From: Ruminococcus sp.
GTDB taxonomy: Bacteria; Bacillota; Clostridia; Oscillospirales; Ruminococcaceae
DNA: 64,000 nucleotides
Direction: 5' to 3'
Assembly (NCBI GenBank): GCA_021200415.1
Contig: JAJQGO010000013.1
Coordinates: 20,016-84,015, forward strand
Part shown: piece by piece, positions 41,815 through 51,926 of the stretch
Layout of the letters: every line of letters begins with the position of its first letter
Position numbering within the stretch: the stretch's first letter is position 1
The notes under the pieces: model-generated
Database searches by the model: none
Told to the model about the DNA's origin: nothing
Seen by the model: only the letters and a program-made list of their open reading frames with translations
Made by a program: the position numbers and the translations under genes

Positions 41815-43308
41815 TCAGATTCCGAGATTTTTAAGAACGTAGTCCTTCATGCTCTCCTTCTCGATGGAATCATTGAATCTCTCATTCTTATTTTTCAGAT
41901 CAGCCAGTGCCGAAGGAACGGAAATATCCGAAAGCTCCGCAAGCCTTGCAACCATATCGTATTCGTCAAGGTCAGATGCTTTTCCCTCAATTGCTTCAAG
42001 AACGCTCGCGCTGAATTTGTACGGGCTTGCTGTTGAAGCGATAATGGTTTTTGTCATATCGCCTGTTTCACGCTTGTAATCCTCATAAACCTTAACCGCA
42101 ACTGCTGTGTGGGTATCGCAGGTGTAGGAATATTTTTCGTAGATTTCGTGAATGGTCTTCTTTGTCTGGGCGTCGTCGCAGTAGCCTGCATAGAACTCAT
42201 CATTCAATTTAGCCTTAGTATCGTCGGATACCTCATATTTTCCCTCAGCCGCAAGCTTTCCGAACCAATCCTTGATAGCTTCGTCATTTCTGCCTGTCAT
42301 AAGATAAAGAAGTCTTTCGAGATTGCTTGAAATGAGAATATCCATTGACGGCGAACAGGTTGCGTAGAAGCGGCGGTTTTTATCGTAAACGCCTGTATTT
42401 ATAAAATCAGTAAGGACGTTGTTGATATTTGACGCGCAGATGAGCTTATTTACCGGTATTCCCATATGCTTTGCGTAGTATGCGGCAAGGATATTTCCGA
42501 AATTACCCGTGGGAACAACAATGTTAATTTTGTCGCCGAGCTGAATTTCTCCGTCCTTTACAAGCTCCGCATAGGAGGAAATGTAGTAGACGATCTGCGG
42601 CACAAGACGTCCCCAGTTAATTGAATTTGCACTGGAGAACATCATTGAATTTTCATCGAGAGTATTTTTTATATCATCATTTGTAAAAATTGCTTTAACA
42701 CCGTTTTGGCAGTCGTCAAAGTTGCCCTTGAGCGCGCAGACTCCGACATTATCGCCCTCCTGAGTTTTCATCTGGCGTTTCTGCATGGGGCTTACGCCCT
42801 GTTCGGGATAGAACACGAGAATCTGTGTTCCCTCAACATCCCTGAAGCCCTCCAAGGCTGCTTTTCCCGTATCACCGGAGGTTGCCACGAGAATTATAAT
42901 TTTCTTGTCAAGATTAATCTTCTTTGCGGAGGTTGTAAGGAAATACGGCAGAATCTGAAGTGCCATATCCTTAAACGCGCAGGTCGGGCCATGCCAAAGC
43001 TCAAGCATATAAGTTCCGTCAAAAAGGTGGGAGATTTCAGCAATGCTTTCGCTTTCAAAATTTTTTGTGCTGTAAGCGTTGTCGGTGCAGTAATGAATTT
43101 CAGCGTCGGAAAAATCAGTCAGATATTTTTTGAACACATAAGCTGCTCTGTCGGCATAGCTCATATCGCCCAGTGCCTTGACCTCATCAAGTGTGATTGA
43201 AGGTATGGAATCAGGCACAAAAAGTCCTCCGTCAGCAGAAATGCCCTGAGTAATTGCCTCAGCGCTGCTGACCTTTATTTCACTATTTCTCGTACTGTTG
43301 TAAAACAT
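41815..43308 (-). CDS. thrC: threonine synthase
   Basis: LELWHGPTCAFKDMALQILPYFL, VATSGDTGKAALEGF, PTGNFGNILAAYYAK. Confidence 0.95.
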   Translation of the reverse strand: MFYNSTRNSEIKVSSAEAITQGISADGGLFVPDSIPSITLDEVKALGDMSYADRAAYVFKKYLTDFSDAEIHYCTDNAYSTKNFESESIAEISHLFDGTYMLELWHGPTCAFKDMALQILPYFLTTSAKKINLDKKIIILVATSGDTGKAALEGFRDVEGTQILVFYPEQGVSPMQKRQMKTQEGDNVGVCALKGNFDDCQNGVKAIFTNDDIKNTLDENSMMFSSANSINWGRLVPQIVYYISSYAELVKDGEIQLGDKINIVVPTGNFGNILAAYYAKHMGIPVNKLICASNINNVLTDFINTGVYDKNRRFYATCSPSMDILISSNLERLLYLMTGRNDEAIKDWFGKLAAEGKYEVSDDTKAKLNDEFYAGYCDDAQTKKTIHEIYEKYSYTCDTHTAVAVKVYEDYKRETGDMTKTIIASTASPYKFSASVLEAIEGKASDLDEYDMVARLAELSDISVPSALADLKNKNERFNDSIEKESMKDYVLKNLGI

Positions 43309-43319
43309 AATATCACCCT

Positions 43320-43697
43320 TTAAAAAATGAATTTATAGCCTGTTGTATCAAAGGCATTTTTTATATAATCAATGCTGCGTATCCTCTGCCCGTCAAAAAT
43401 CACCTGCGCTGTATCAAATCGCGGCTGTAGGGTATGGGGATGCTTACAGCAATAATCAGCTGCCGTTTTAATTATGAGTCCCTTTTTTCTGTTGTTAATT
43501 GCATCATAACCGCTTACGAGGCTGTCCGGCTTTCTTGTTTTGACCTCCACGAAGGCAAGATAGATGCCGTCTGCGGCGATTATGTCGATTTCTCCGCCCT
43601 TAATTCTGTAATTCCTGTCAATTATAGTATAGCCGTGTTTTTGAAGATATGCGCACACAAAATCCTCACCGAGCTTTCCGATTTCACTTCGTGTCAT
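43320..43697 (-). CDS. YraN/UPF0102 family nuclease-like protein
   Basis: GKLGEDFVCAYLQKHGYTIIDRNYRIKGGEIDIIAADG.YLAFVEVKTR. Confidence 0.93.
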   Translation of the reverse strand: MTRSEIGKLGEDFVCAYLQKHGYTIIDRNYRIKGGEIDIIAADGIYLAFVEVKTRKPDSLVSGYDAINNRKKGLIIKTAADYCCKHPHTLQPRFDTAQVIFDGQRIRSIDYIKNAFDTTGYKFIF

Positions 43698-44310
43698 TAT
43701 GCAGCTTCCTCAGAAACGTTTTTCTGTGAATATCGGAAATGCCGTATTTATTCAGCATTTCGTAATGCAGCTTCGTGCCGTAACCCTTGTGCTTTTCAAA
43801 GGCATACTGGGGATACTCCTCCGCAATGCGAATCATGTACCTGTCCCTTGCAACCTTTGCGAGAATTGACGCAGCGGAAATCGAAGCAGACCTTGCGTCG
43901 CCCTTTATGAGATACTCAGCAGGACATTCAAGCTCGGGAACTTTATTTCCGTCAATCAGGGCAAAATCAGGCTTAATTTTCAACCCCGACACAGCACGCT
44001 TCATGGCAAGCATTGTCGCCTGCAAAATATTGAGTGAATCAATTTCCTCAACAGATGCTTCGGCAATACAATAATCTACGGCTTGATCTACAATGATGTC
44101 ATATAATTTTTCTCTGTTTTTTGCAGATATTTTCTTGCTGTCGTTCAATCCTTCAATCAAAGTGTCCTTATCAAGAATTACGGCTGCGGCATAAACGCTC
44201 CCTGCAAGAGGGCCTCTGCCGGCTTCGTCAACTCCGCAAAAAACAGGATATTTTTTTCTCAGGTCGCTGTCAAATGAAAAAAGCTCCTCATGTAAAATCA
44301 TTTTCGACAT
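43684..44310 (-). CDS. rnhB: ribonuclease HII
   Basis: CGVDEAGRGPLAGSVYAAAVIL, LNDSKKISAKNREKLY, SISAASILAKVARDRYM. Confidence 0.95.
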   Translation of the reverse strand: MSKMILHEELFSFDSDLRKKYPVFCGVDEAGRGPLAGSVYAAAVILDKDTLIEGLNDSKKISAKNREKLYDIIVDQAVDYCIAEASVEEIDSLNILQATMLAMKRAVSGLKIKPDFALIDGNKVPELECPAEYLIKGDARSASISAASILAKVARDRYMIRIAEEYPQYAFEKHKGYGTKLHYEMLNKYGISDIHRKTFLRKLHNDTK

Positions 44311-44312
44311 AG

Positions 44313-45173
44313 TTAATCCTTTTCCGGAAGCTCAAGTGTTATTCGTCCGAGCTTTCCGCCCCGAAATTCGTCAATAACCGTAATTGCGGCTCTTTCCGTA
44401 TTTATTTCGCCGCCTGAAATCATCATTCCACGCCTTTTTCCGATTTTTTCAAGTATCGTAACTCCCGTATCGCCGCCGTCAATTTCGATTTTATAGCGTT
44501 CGGTCAGAGATGCGGGGTAAAACTCGGAAATATAGCTCAGAAGCTTCATCGCAAGCGTTTCAATATCGAGAATACTGTCGCTTATCGCACCGGTAAAAGC
44601 AAGTCTCACCGCAGCGTCCTGATCCTCAAATTTCGGCCACAAAACTCCCGGCATATCAAGCAGCTCAACGCCGTTTTCAACCTTAACCCACTGCTTTGTA
44701 CGTGTAACTCCGGGTCTGTCCTCAACCTTGGCACGCTTAGAGCCTGCCATTTTATTGATAAATGACGATTTGCCCACATTTGGAATTCCCACAACCATAA
44801 GTCGGATTGCAGCTCCGACCATTCCATTCGATCTGCGTTTTTCCATCAGTTCTTTGAGGACTTTGTTTTTTACCGCAGGCAGAAAACTTTTAAGTCCCTT
44901 TCCGGATTTACAGTCAATTGGAATTGCGGTAATGCCTTTTCTGTTATAATAGTTTATCCATATCTGAGTTGCTTTTTCATCAGCTAAATCACATTTATTT
45001 AACAGAATTATACGGGGCTTACCGGAAGTCAGGGAATCCATTTCGGGATTGCTGCTGCTCATGGGAGTTCTGGCATCGAGAATCTCCGCAACTGCGTCCA
45101 CAAGAGCAAGATTGGACTTGATTAAGCGGCGTGTTTTCGCCATATGTCCGGGAAACCACTGTATATTTTTCAT
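44313..45173 (-). CDS. rbgA: ribosome biogenesis GTPase RbgA/YlqF
   Basis: Start refined to MKNIQWFPGHMAKTRR (45173); circularly permuted GTPase motifs LNKCDLAD, GIPNVGKSSFINKMAG, DMPGVLWPKF. Confidence 0.93.
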   Translation of the reverse strand: MKNIQWFPGHMAKTRRLIKSNLALVDAVAEILDARTPMSSSNPEMDSLTSGKPRIILLNKCDLADEKATQIWINYYNRKGITAIPIDCKSGKGLKSFLPAVKNKVLKELMEKRRSNGMVGAAIRLMVVGIPNVGKSSFINKMAGSKRAKVEDRPGVTRTKQWVKVENGVELLDMPGVLWPKFEDQDAAVRLAFTGAISDSILDIETLAMKLLSYISEFYPASLTERYKIEIDGGDTGVTILEKIGKRRGMMISGGEINTERAAITVIDEFRGGKLGRITLELPEKD

Positions 45174-45201
45174 CTCTGTATTATCCACAAAAACCTCCAT
45201 A

Positions 45202-45804
45202 CTAATCGACAAATCCGAATTCACTTATCGGGGAAAGCCTGAAAAAGACCCTTCCGACTATGCTGTCAACAGCAATAAATCCAATTTCCAGCGAACGGCT
45301 GTCCTTGGAATACGCCCTGTTATCGCCCATTACGAAAACATAGCCCTCGGGAACGGTTACGGGATACTGATCTGTGAACGCTCCCTCGTCAAGATGCGTC
45401 AGACCTGTTACGTAGGACTCCTCAAGCATTACGCCGTCAACGAAAACAGCGCCCTTTTCAAAATCAATATCAACAGTCTGACCGCCTGTTGCGATAACTC
45501 TTTTAACTATTTTCTTGCAGAGTCCCACCTCGTACCGAAGCGTGTTGTCACTGTTCAGCAGAACGGCGTCATCGGCATTTATTATTACAATGTCGCCCGC
45601 TTCAGGTTCGGAGTACAGCAGTGAAACTACGATTGCATCATCTTGAAAAAGCGTATTTTGCATTGATTCGCCATCAACTATTACAATTTTTAACACATAT
45701 GTGAAAATCAGCATTATCACAAACAGCGTAATGATGGCAGTTTCAAGCAGCGTAAGTAATTCATTGAGTAATTTATCATCGTGCTTTTTTGTTTTATTTT
45801 TCAT
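45202..45804 (-). CDS. lepB: signal peptidase I (copy 1)
   Basis: DGESMQNTL, KRVIATGGQTVDID, GYVFVMGDNRAYSKDSR. Confidence 0.92.
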   Translation of the reverse strand: MKNKTKKHDDKLLNELLTLLETAIITLFVIMLIFTYVLKIVIVDGESMQNTLFQDDAIVVSLLYSEPEAGDIVIINADDAVLLNSDNTLRYEVGLCKKIVKRVIATGGQTVDIDFEKGAVFVDGVMLEESYVTGLTHLDEGAFTDQYPVTVPEGYVFVMGDNRAYSKDSRSLEIGFIAVDSIVGRVFFRLSPISEFGFVD

Positions 45805-45821
45805 TTGTCTGCTTTGCTATA

Positions 45822-46493
45822 TTATAAAATTTCAATTTCAGGGGAATATTTTATTACAGCTTTTCCATAAATCTGGTCGTCTTTTATTAAACCAACACGT
45901 GGATTACGGCTATCAGAGGAATTATTTCTGTTATCTCCCATAACAAAATAGTATCCCTCGGGGACTGTAAACGGATAATCAAATGCTCCGTCATTATTCA
46001 GCGTGTATCCCGCTTCAAACGCCTCAGAATTTATATACTCCTCGTCGAGAACCTCGCCGTCAACCGTTATTTCCCAAGTATCGAAATCAATGTCAACCGT
46101 CTGACCTCCGCAGGCGATAACTCGCTTGATTATGCATTCGTTGAGCGAACCGCTGCTTGCTTCGTAGACCTCGCCGTTATCGTCAAATAAATACGCTGCA
46201 TCGTTGTTGATAACTACAATATCCCCGCATGAAATATTTGTAATTGTTGACATGAATATGCGGTCGCCGTCGTTCAATGTAGGAACCATCGAATGTCCCA
46301 CAACATTAACGGGATGCAGCAGGTAGGTAAAAATCAATACAATAACAAAAACCGTAATAAATGTTGATTCAACAATTTCAAGTACATCGCTTTTCCACGA
46401 TTTTTCTTTTACGGGTTTTGTTTCTTGATTACTTTTTTCATCAATTTCTAAATTAGTATTTTCCATGTCAACCTTCTCTTTCATAACATTCAA
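45822..46493 (-). CDS. lepB: signal peptidase I (copy 2)
   Basis: GHSMVPTLNDGD, KRVIACGGQTVDIDFD, GYYFVMGDNRNNSSDSR. Confidence 0.92.
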   Translation of the reverse strand: MNVMKEKVDMENTNLEIDEKSNQETKPVKEKSWKSDVLEIVESTFITVFVIVLIFTYLLHPVNVVGHSMVPTLNDGDRIFMSTITNISCGDIVVINNDAAYLFDDNGEVYEASSGSLNECIIKRVIACGGQTVDIDFDTWEITVDGEVLDEEYINSEAFEAGYTLNNDGAFDYPFTVPEGYYFVMGDNRNNSSDSRNPRVGLIKDDQIYGKAVIKYSPEIEIL

Positions 46494-46496
46494 TTA

Positions 46497-46521
46497 GCAA
46501 AAAAGGGACAATTAAGTCCCT
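46497..46521 (-). terminator. rplS terminator
   Basis: Minus strand reads AGGGAC-ttaatt-GTCCCT followed by TTTTT. Confidence 0.7.
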
Positions 46522-46576
46522 CCGAGGCATAGGAGAACCGGCAGCGTAAAACTGCCCGATCTCAGCCTTCAGCTTT

Positions 46577-46921
46577 TTAGCGAATCTGTTCCTTAACCTT
46601 TGCAGCCTTACCGACTCTGTCTCTGAGGTAATAAAGCTTAGCTCTGCGAACCTTACCGCTTCTTACAACCTCTACCTTGTCAACAACAGGTGAGTGAAGA
46701 GGGAAAACTCTTTCGATACCGCAGCCGTGCGCAACACGTCTAACAGTAAAGGTTTCGCTGATTCCACCGTGCTTCTTAGCGATAACAGTACCTTCAAATA
46801 CCTGAATACGGCTCTTGTCGCCTTCCTTGATCTGTACGTGAACCTTTACGGTATCACCTACATTGAACTGTGGAACATTTTCCTTCAAACTTGAATCGCT
46901 GATCATTTTAAGTGCATCCAT
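46577..46921 (-). CDS. rplS: 50S ribosomal protein L19
   Basis: [47 protein letters not shown]. Confidence 0.97.
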   Translation of the reverse strand: MDALKMISDSSLKENVPQFNVGDTVKVHVQIKEGDKSRIQVFEGTVIAKKHGGISETFTVRRVAHGCGIERVFPLHSPVVDKVEVVRSGKVRRAKLYYLRDRVGKAAKVKEQIR

Positions 46922-46959
46922 TATATTTTCCTCCTAAATTTCCGAACATTCATACCTGT

Positions 46960-46995
46960 CCGCAGAAACCGATTCAGCATTACGGAATCATGCGG
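46960..46995 (-). promoter_or_regulatory. structured leader of rplS, possible L19-type autoregulatory element
   Basis: Minus strand CCGCA-t-GATTC-cgtaatgct-GAATC-ggtttc-TGCGG in the 5' UTR, just upstream of the RBS. Confidence 0.35.
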
Positions 46996-47157
46996 AAAAA
47001 TCCGGCGGAGCAGCAAAGGCTGTACATTGCCGCCGCAGCTCAAGGCAGCGGACTGTTCGATTTAATGTCTTGCGGCATTAATTCTCATTCACTGAAAGCG
47101 AACGGATTTCAAATGCCTTTATATCATACCACACTTCAAAAAAAAATGCAAGGGTTT

Positions 47158-47826
47158 TTACAAAAAAATATCATTATTTTCGCACAAAATTCCTGTGCGG
47201 CAGATATTTTCGGCTTCAAAGGCGGCATTTTCCGTATTTTTCAGAGCTTCAAGGAACAGTGTGGGGTTATAGTTGGTTTGAGTTCCGGCAGGCAGACGCA
47301 TTTGCAGGAGGACTTTATCATTATCTTTTTCTATGTTGAGAATCTCTATAAAGGGCTTCAGGTCAATAGTTTTTACACCTTTTTTGGTCTTTTTCTCAAC
47401 CAATATCTCGCTGCTGTCAATTAAAAGACTAATCTTATCAAGCAGCTCCTCTGCATTTTCGCTGCTCAGGACAATCGAATACTCCGCCTTTGCGATTTCG
47501 GTTATTTTCATCTTCGGTTCGGAAACCGATAAAATTCTCATGCCCTCCGGCAGAACATCATTAAGTCTGCCGCGAACCTCATCAAAGGGCAGCTCCTCAT
47601 TGAGACTGAAATCCAGAATTTCACACTTGCTGTCGAAGCCAAGGGAAAGAGCAAGAGCAAACGAAAAATACGGATGGGGATTGAATCCCTCGGTATACCA
47701 CACAGGCAGCTTTGAACGTCTGAAAACTCTCAGCATACAGCGATTCAGGTCAAGATGTGAAATATATTTCGCACGTCCGCTTTTCTCAAATACAGCTCTC
47801 AGTTTAATCAAAGCATTTCCCTCCAA
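47158..47826 (-). CDS. TIGR03936-type (DUF2344) radical SAM-associated protein
   Basis: LRAVFEKSGRAKYISHLDLNRCMLRVFRRSKLPVWYTEGFNPHPYFSFALALSLG. Confidence 0.92.
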   Translation of the reverse strand: MEGNALIKLRAVFEKSGRAKYISHLDLNRCMLRVFRRSKLPVWYTEGFNPHPYFSFALALSLGFDSKCEILDFSLNEELPFDEVRGRLNDVLPEGMRILSVSEPKMKITEIAKAEYSIVLSSENAEELLDKISLLIDSSEILVEKKTKKGVKTIDLKPFIEILNIEKDNDKVLLQMRLPAGTQTNYNPTLFLEALKNTENAAFEAENICRTGILCENNDIFL

Positions 47827-49645
47827 TACACTTGCTTACACCGCATCCTGCACATTTCAAACGGCAGTTCTGCGTTGTTTCAGCCTGACGAGCCTTCTTA
47901 TTCTCGCGGATAAAAAATTCCTTCGAAACGTAATAATCCAGATGATCCCACGGGAGAATCTCGTCATATTCAAACCGCCTGTTAGCGTAAAATGCCATAT
48001 CCACACCGCATTCGGCAAAAGCCTCCTGCCACAAATCGAATTTGTAATATTCGCTCCAGCTGTCGAATTTGCAGCCCTTCCTCCACGCAGTGTATATAAC
48101 CTCGCACAGACGTCTGTCACCCTTCGCAAGGACGGCTTCAAGTATGCTGACGTTCGGGTCATGCCAGCTGACCTTTATTTTCTTTGTCTTTATGGAATCA
48201 ACAAGCAGCTTCTGCTTGCGCTCTATTTCAGCACGTGTGTCCTGCGGCTCAAATTCGAAGGGAGTAAACGGCTTCGGGACAAATGTCGCCGTGCTTACGG
48301 AAACCTGCACTCCCCTGCCCTTGGGACGATTTTCAATGCTGTAGTACAAATCAACAACACGCTGCGCAAGCTCGGCAATTCCGACAATATCCTCGTCCGT
48401 TTCCGTGGGAAGTCCCATCATAAAATAAAGCTTTACATTTGAATATCCTCCCTGAAACGCAATGCGGCAGGTATTCATTATTTCCTCTTCGGTAACATTT
48501 TTATTCATTACGTCACGAAGCCGCTGAGTTCCGCCCTCCGCAGCAAAGGTCAGACCGCTTTTGCGCACACGCTTGATTTTCTCCAGAAGAGATTCCGAAA
48601 AATTGTCCACACGCATGGACGGGAGCGAAAGGTTAATATGCTCGCCCTCGGTGTAATCAATCAGCCGTGTAAGCATGGTGTCAATTTCCGAATGATCGCT
48701 CGTGCTGAGAGACGCCAGCGAAACCTCGTCATATCCGGTATTCTCGCAAAGAGCCTGAGTTTCTCTGCAAACAGTATCAGTGGTTTTCTCCCTGAACGGT
48801 CGGTAAATGAAGCCTGCCTGACAGAATCGGCATCCTCTTATGCAGCCGCGGAGAACCTCAACAGATGCCCTGTCATGGACGATTTCGGTGAACGGTACAA
48901 CAAAATTATCGGGATAATAAACCTTGTCAAAATCCTTGATTATCCTTTTATGTACGATTTCAGGCACTCCGTCGGAGGTTTCCATGCTCTCGATTATTCC
49001 GTTTTCACCATAATGAAAATGATAAAACATCGGAACATATATTCCCTGAATCTGCGCCGCGTCCTTCAGAAATTCATGCTTTGTACTTCCGGATTTTTTG
49101 TGGCGGAGGTACAAATCCATAAGCTCAAGGTTGACCTCCTCGCCCTCACCAAGAATGAACAGGTCAAAAAAATCGGCAAGAGGCTCGGGATTGCAGACGC
49201 AGGGACCTCCCGCAACAATAATTTGTGAAAGCTCGCCACCTCTGTCACGGGCAAATACAGGAATATGCGCAAGGTCAAGCATATTCAGTACATTTGTATA
49301 TGAAAGCTCATACTGCATGGTAAAGCCAATAAAATCAAAATCAGTTATTGGCTCAAGACTTTCAAGTCCGTAAAGAGGAATATCATTTTCGCGCATGATT
49401 GCTTCAAAATCCTCCGCAGGAGCAAAAACTCTCTCGCACCAATAATTTTCACGTTCGTTTATCAGGGAATAGAGAATCTTCATTCCCAGATGCGACATAC
49501 CTATATCGTAGGTATCGGGAAAGCAAAAGGCGAATCTCACGTCAATTTTTGATTTATCCTTAACTATACTTCCGGCTTCACCTCCGATATATCGGGAAGG
49601 CTTCTGCACCGAAAGCAGAAATTTTTCAATTTTATTTCTAAGCAT
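47804..49645 (-). CDS. TIGR03960-type B12-binding/radical SAM protein
   Basis: RYIGGEAGSIVKD.....VRFAFCFPDTYDIGMSHLGMKILY; EVLRGCIRGCRFCQAGFIYRP. Confidence 0.93.
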   Translation of the reverse strand: MLRNKIEKFLLSVQKPSRYIGGEAGSIVKDKSKIDVRFAFCFPDTYDIGMSHLGMKILYSLINERENYWCERVFAPAEDFEAIMRENDIPLYGLESLEPITDFDFIGFTMQYELSYTNVLNMLDLAHIPVFARDRGGELSQIIVAGGPCVCNPEPLADFFDLFILGEGEEVNLELMDLYLRHKKSGSTKHEFLKDAAQIQGIYVPMFYHFHYGENGIIESMETSDGVPEIVHKRIIKDFDKVYYPDNFVVPFTEIVHDRASVEVLRGCIRGCRFCQAGFIYRPFREKTTDTVCRETQALCENTGYDEVSLASLSTSDHSEIDTMLTRLIDYTEGEHINLSLPSMRVDNFSESLLEKIKRVRKSGLTFAAEGGTQRLRDVMNKNVTEEEIMNTCRIAFQGGYSNVKLYFMMGLPTETDEDIVGIAELAQRVVDLYYSIENRPKGRGVQVSVSTATFVPKPFTPFEFEPQDTRAEIERKQKLLVDSIKTKKIKVSWHDPNVSILEAVLAKGDRRLCEVIYTAWRKGCKFDSWSEYYKFDLWQEAFAECGVDMAFYANRRFEYDEILPWDHLDYYVSKEFFIRENKKARQAETTQNCRLKCAGCGVSKCIGGKCFD

Positions 49646-50057
49646 TATTTCCTCCGAAATTTAAATTCATTTTATCTTCAGTGAAGCGCATGGGGAGAAA
49701 ATCACGGAATTTATATACTCCGTCGGACAAAATGATTATAAAATCATCGCCGCAGAATTCCGAGATAACCTGTAAACACGCTCCGCACGGAACACAGGGT
49801 GTTCTGTAAAAATCGCCGTCCGAGCTGCCCGCAACGGCAATTGCCCTGAATTTCGTTTTGCCTGCGGAAACAGCCTTGAATATTGCCGTTCGCTCCGCAC
49901 AATTTGTCAGGGAGAAGGACGCGTTTTCAATGTTGCAGCCCGTGAAAATTTCACCGTCATCCGCAATCAGAGCAGCTCCCACTCTGAATGAAGAATATTT
50001 TGAATATGAAAATTCCGCTGCACGTATTGCTTCTTCAAAAAGCTCCGAATATTTCAT
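49638..50057 (-). CDS. cdd: cytidine deaminase
   Basis: YSKYSSFRVGAALIADDGEIFTGCNIENASFSLTNCAERTAI; PCGACLQVISEF. Confidence 0.95.
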   Translation of the reverse strand: MKYSELFEEAIRAAEFSYSKYSSFRVGAALIADDGEIFTGCNIENASFSLTNCAERTAIFKAVSAGKTKFRAIAVAGSSDGDFYRTPCVPCGACLQVISEFCGDDFIIILSDGVYKFRDFLPMRFTEDKMNLNFGGNNA

Positions 50058-50067
50058 AGCAAACCTC

Positions 50068-50271
50068 TTACCTGTTTTTCGTTACCTTGCGCTTCTGACC
50101 GTCAGGCGTCATGATATAGGTATTATCAAGCTGGGCGGACAGACTTCGCCTGAAAGCCTCACGGTACTCGTTGCGGAGCTGGGTCTGCTCCTTTTTCTCC
50201 TCCTCCGAAAGTCCCACAGATTTGGATTTCCTCGCAAGCTCGTTAATCCTGTCAATTTTTTTCTGCTCCAT
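50068..50271 (-). CDS. DUF896 family protein (YnzC-like)
   Basis: KIDRINELARKSKSVGLSEEEKKEQTQLRNEYREAFR. Confidence 0.93.
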   Translation of the reverse strand: MEQKKIDRINELARKSKSVGLSEEEKKEQTQLRNEYREAFRRSLSAQLDNTYIMTPDGQKRKVTKNR

Positions 50272-50398
50272 AATTACACCTCTGCAAACAATATAAGGTT
50301 ATTGTATCACGTTTTTTAACTTTTTTCAAGTATTACGCTGGATTTTCATATAATGTTGTGATATAATTTATGTGAAGAGAGGAAGTGTGGAATTATCC

Positions 50399-51118
50399 AT
50401 GAAAAAAACTGCTTTAGTTACCGGCGGAACAGGCGGCATTGGCGAGGCTGTCTGCCGACAGCTTGCGTCTGACGGTTATTTTGTTATTATAAATTATTTT
50501 AAAGCCGCTGAACGTGCCGAATCCCTTTCAAGGGAAATACATGGCTATCCGATGCAGTTCGATGTGTCCGATGAAAAGGAAGTCCATTCGGCAGCTGCGG
50601 AAATTGCAGACAAATTCGGGAGCGTGAATCTCCTTGTGAATAATGCAGGCGTTTCGGAAATCGAGCTGTTCACACATATAAATCAGGACGCTGCCGACAA
50701 AATATTAAACATAAATCTGAAAGGCACTCTGAACTGCTCACGTGCTTTTCTGCCGTCCATGATCAGGGAAAAATCCGGCGGAATTATCAATATTTCGTCA
50801 ATGTGGGGTCAGTGCGGAGCCTCCTGCGAGGTGGACTATTCAGCCTCAAAGGCGGGAATAATCGGCTTCACGAAGGCACTTGCAAAGGAGGTCGGTCTGT
50901 CGGGCGTACGTGTCAACTGCGTTTCCCCCGGATTTATTATGACTGAAATGAACAGCAGATTTTCAGATGACGAGCTGAACGCAATCAGGGAGGAAATTCC
51001 CCTCGGGAGCTTCGGAAAGCCAAAGCATATAGCAGATGCCGTATCATTTCTTGCATCGGACAGGGCTGAATTTATTACAGGTCAGATTTTAGGAGTAAAC
51101 GGCGGCATGGTGATATGA
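50399..51118 (+). CDS. SDR family oxidoreductase (FabG-like)
   Basis: TALVTGGTGGIGEAVCRQLASDGY, LLVNNAGVSE, YSASKAGIIGFTKALAKE, FITGQILGVNGGMVI. Confidence 0.93.
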   Translation: MKKTALVTGGTGGIGEAVCRQLASDGYFVIINYFKAAERAESLSREIHGYPMQFDVSDEKEVHSAAAEIADKFGSVNLLVNNAGVSEIELFTHINQDAADKILNINLKGTLNCSRAFLPSMIREKSGGIINISSMWGQCGASCEVDYSASKAGIIGFTKALAKEVGLSGVRVNCVSPGFIMTEMNSRFSDDELNAIREEIPLGSFGKPKHIADAVSFLASDRAEFITGQILGVNGGMVI

Positions 51119-51150
51119 TAAGGTATATGCTATAACAATGAGGTGTTATT

Positions 51151-51741
51151 ATGATAGATGAAAGATTAAAAAAACAAATCGAATTTATGCTTGAAGTTGA
51201 CAAGCTGAAAAATATTTACCGACAGACCTATGTTCTCGGGGAAAACCGCAAGGAAAATGACGCGGAGCATAGCTGGCATATTACGCTTCTTGCGTTTTTG
51301 CTTTCGGAGTATTCAAACACGCCAGTCGACGTCCTGAAGGTTATGAAAATGACGCTGATTCACGACATTGTTGAAATTGACGCAGGCGATACCTACTGCT
51401 ACGATGAGGAGGGATACAAAACCAAGGCTGAGCGTGAGAAAAAGGGAGCAAAACGTATTTTCGGACTGCTCCCTGAGGATCAGGCACAGGAGCTTTACAG
51501 CCTTTGGCGGGAATTTGAGGATTGTGTCACCGATGAGGCGAAATTTGCGGCAGCTCTTGACAGGCTCCAGCCCCTCACGCTTAACTACGCAAAAGGCGGC
51601 ATTTCATGGGGTGAGCATGGCGTTTACAAGGAACAGGTGGAGAAAAGAAATTCGTCTGCAGCCGAAGCCTCGGTACAGCTTGCAGAGCTGATTTCCGCAA
51701 TTATAGATGATGCCGCAGATAAAGGTATGCTCAAAAGGTGA
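51151..51741 (+). CDS. HD-domain hydrolase (YfbR/HDDC2-like)
   Basis: ENDAEHSWHITLLAFLLSEY...LIHDIVEIDAGDTYCYDEEG. Confidence 0.9.
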   Translation: MIDERLKKQIEFMLEVDKLKNIYRQTYVLGENRKENDAEHSWHITLLAFLLSEYSNTPVDVLKVMKMTLIHDIVEIDAGDTYCYDEEGYKTKAEREKKGAKRIFGLLPEDQAQELYSLWREFEDCVTDEAKFAAALDRLQPLTLNYAKGGISWGEHGVYKEQVEKRNSSAAEASVQLAELISAIIDDAADKGMLKR

Positions 51742-51926
51742 GTATAAAACTTGCACAATTTTAACATTCTAAATTAGTCGGTTTTTACTAAAGCGCTGAA
51801 TTTGGTGAAAATAAGATGATATTTGCAAAAACGGCTTGAAGTTTCATTATAATTGTGGTATATTAAGCCATAAGGAATATCTGCAAGTTTTTCCTTGATT
51901 TTACTTAAATTTATTTAAAGGACGGT

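Noticed and set aside
46504-46519. Shared 16-mer AAAGGGACAATTAAGT (also at 57386-57401)
   Set aside because: Both copies are parts of terminator-like hairpins; flanks diverge immediately, so chance or convergent terminator sequence is sufficient.
47333-48442. 369-aa plus-strand ORF spanning two radical-SAM-related genes
   Set aside because: Antisense artefact across two well-supported minus-strand genes.
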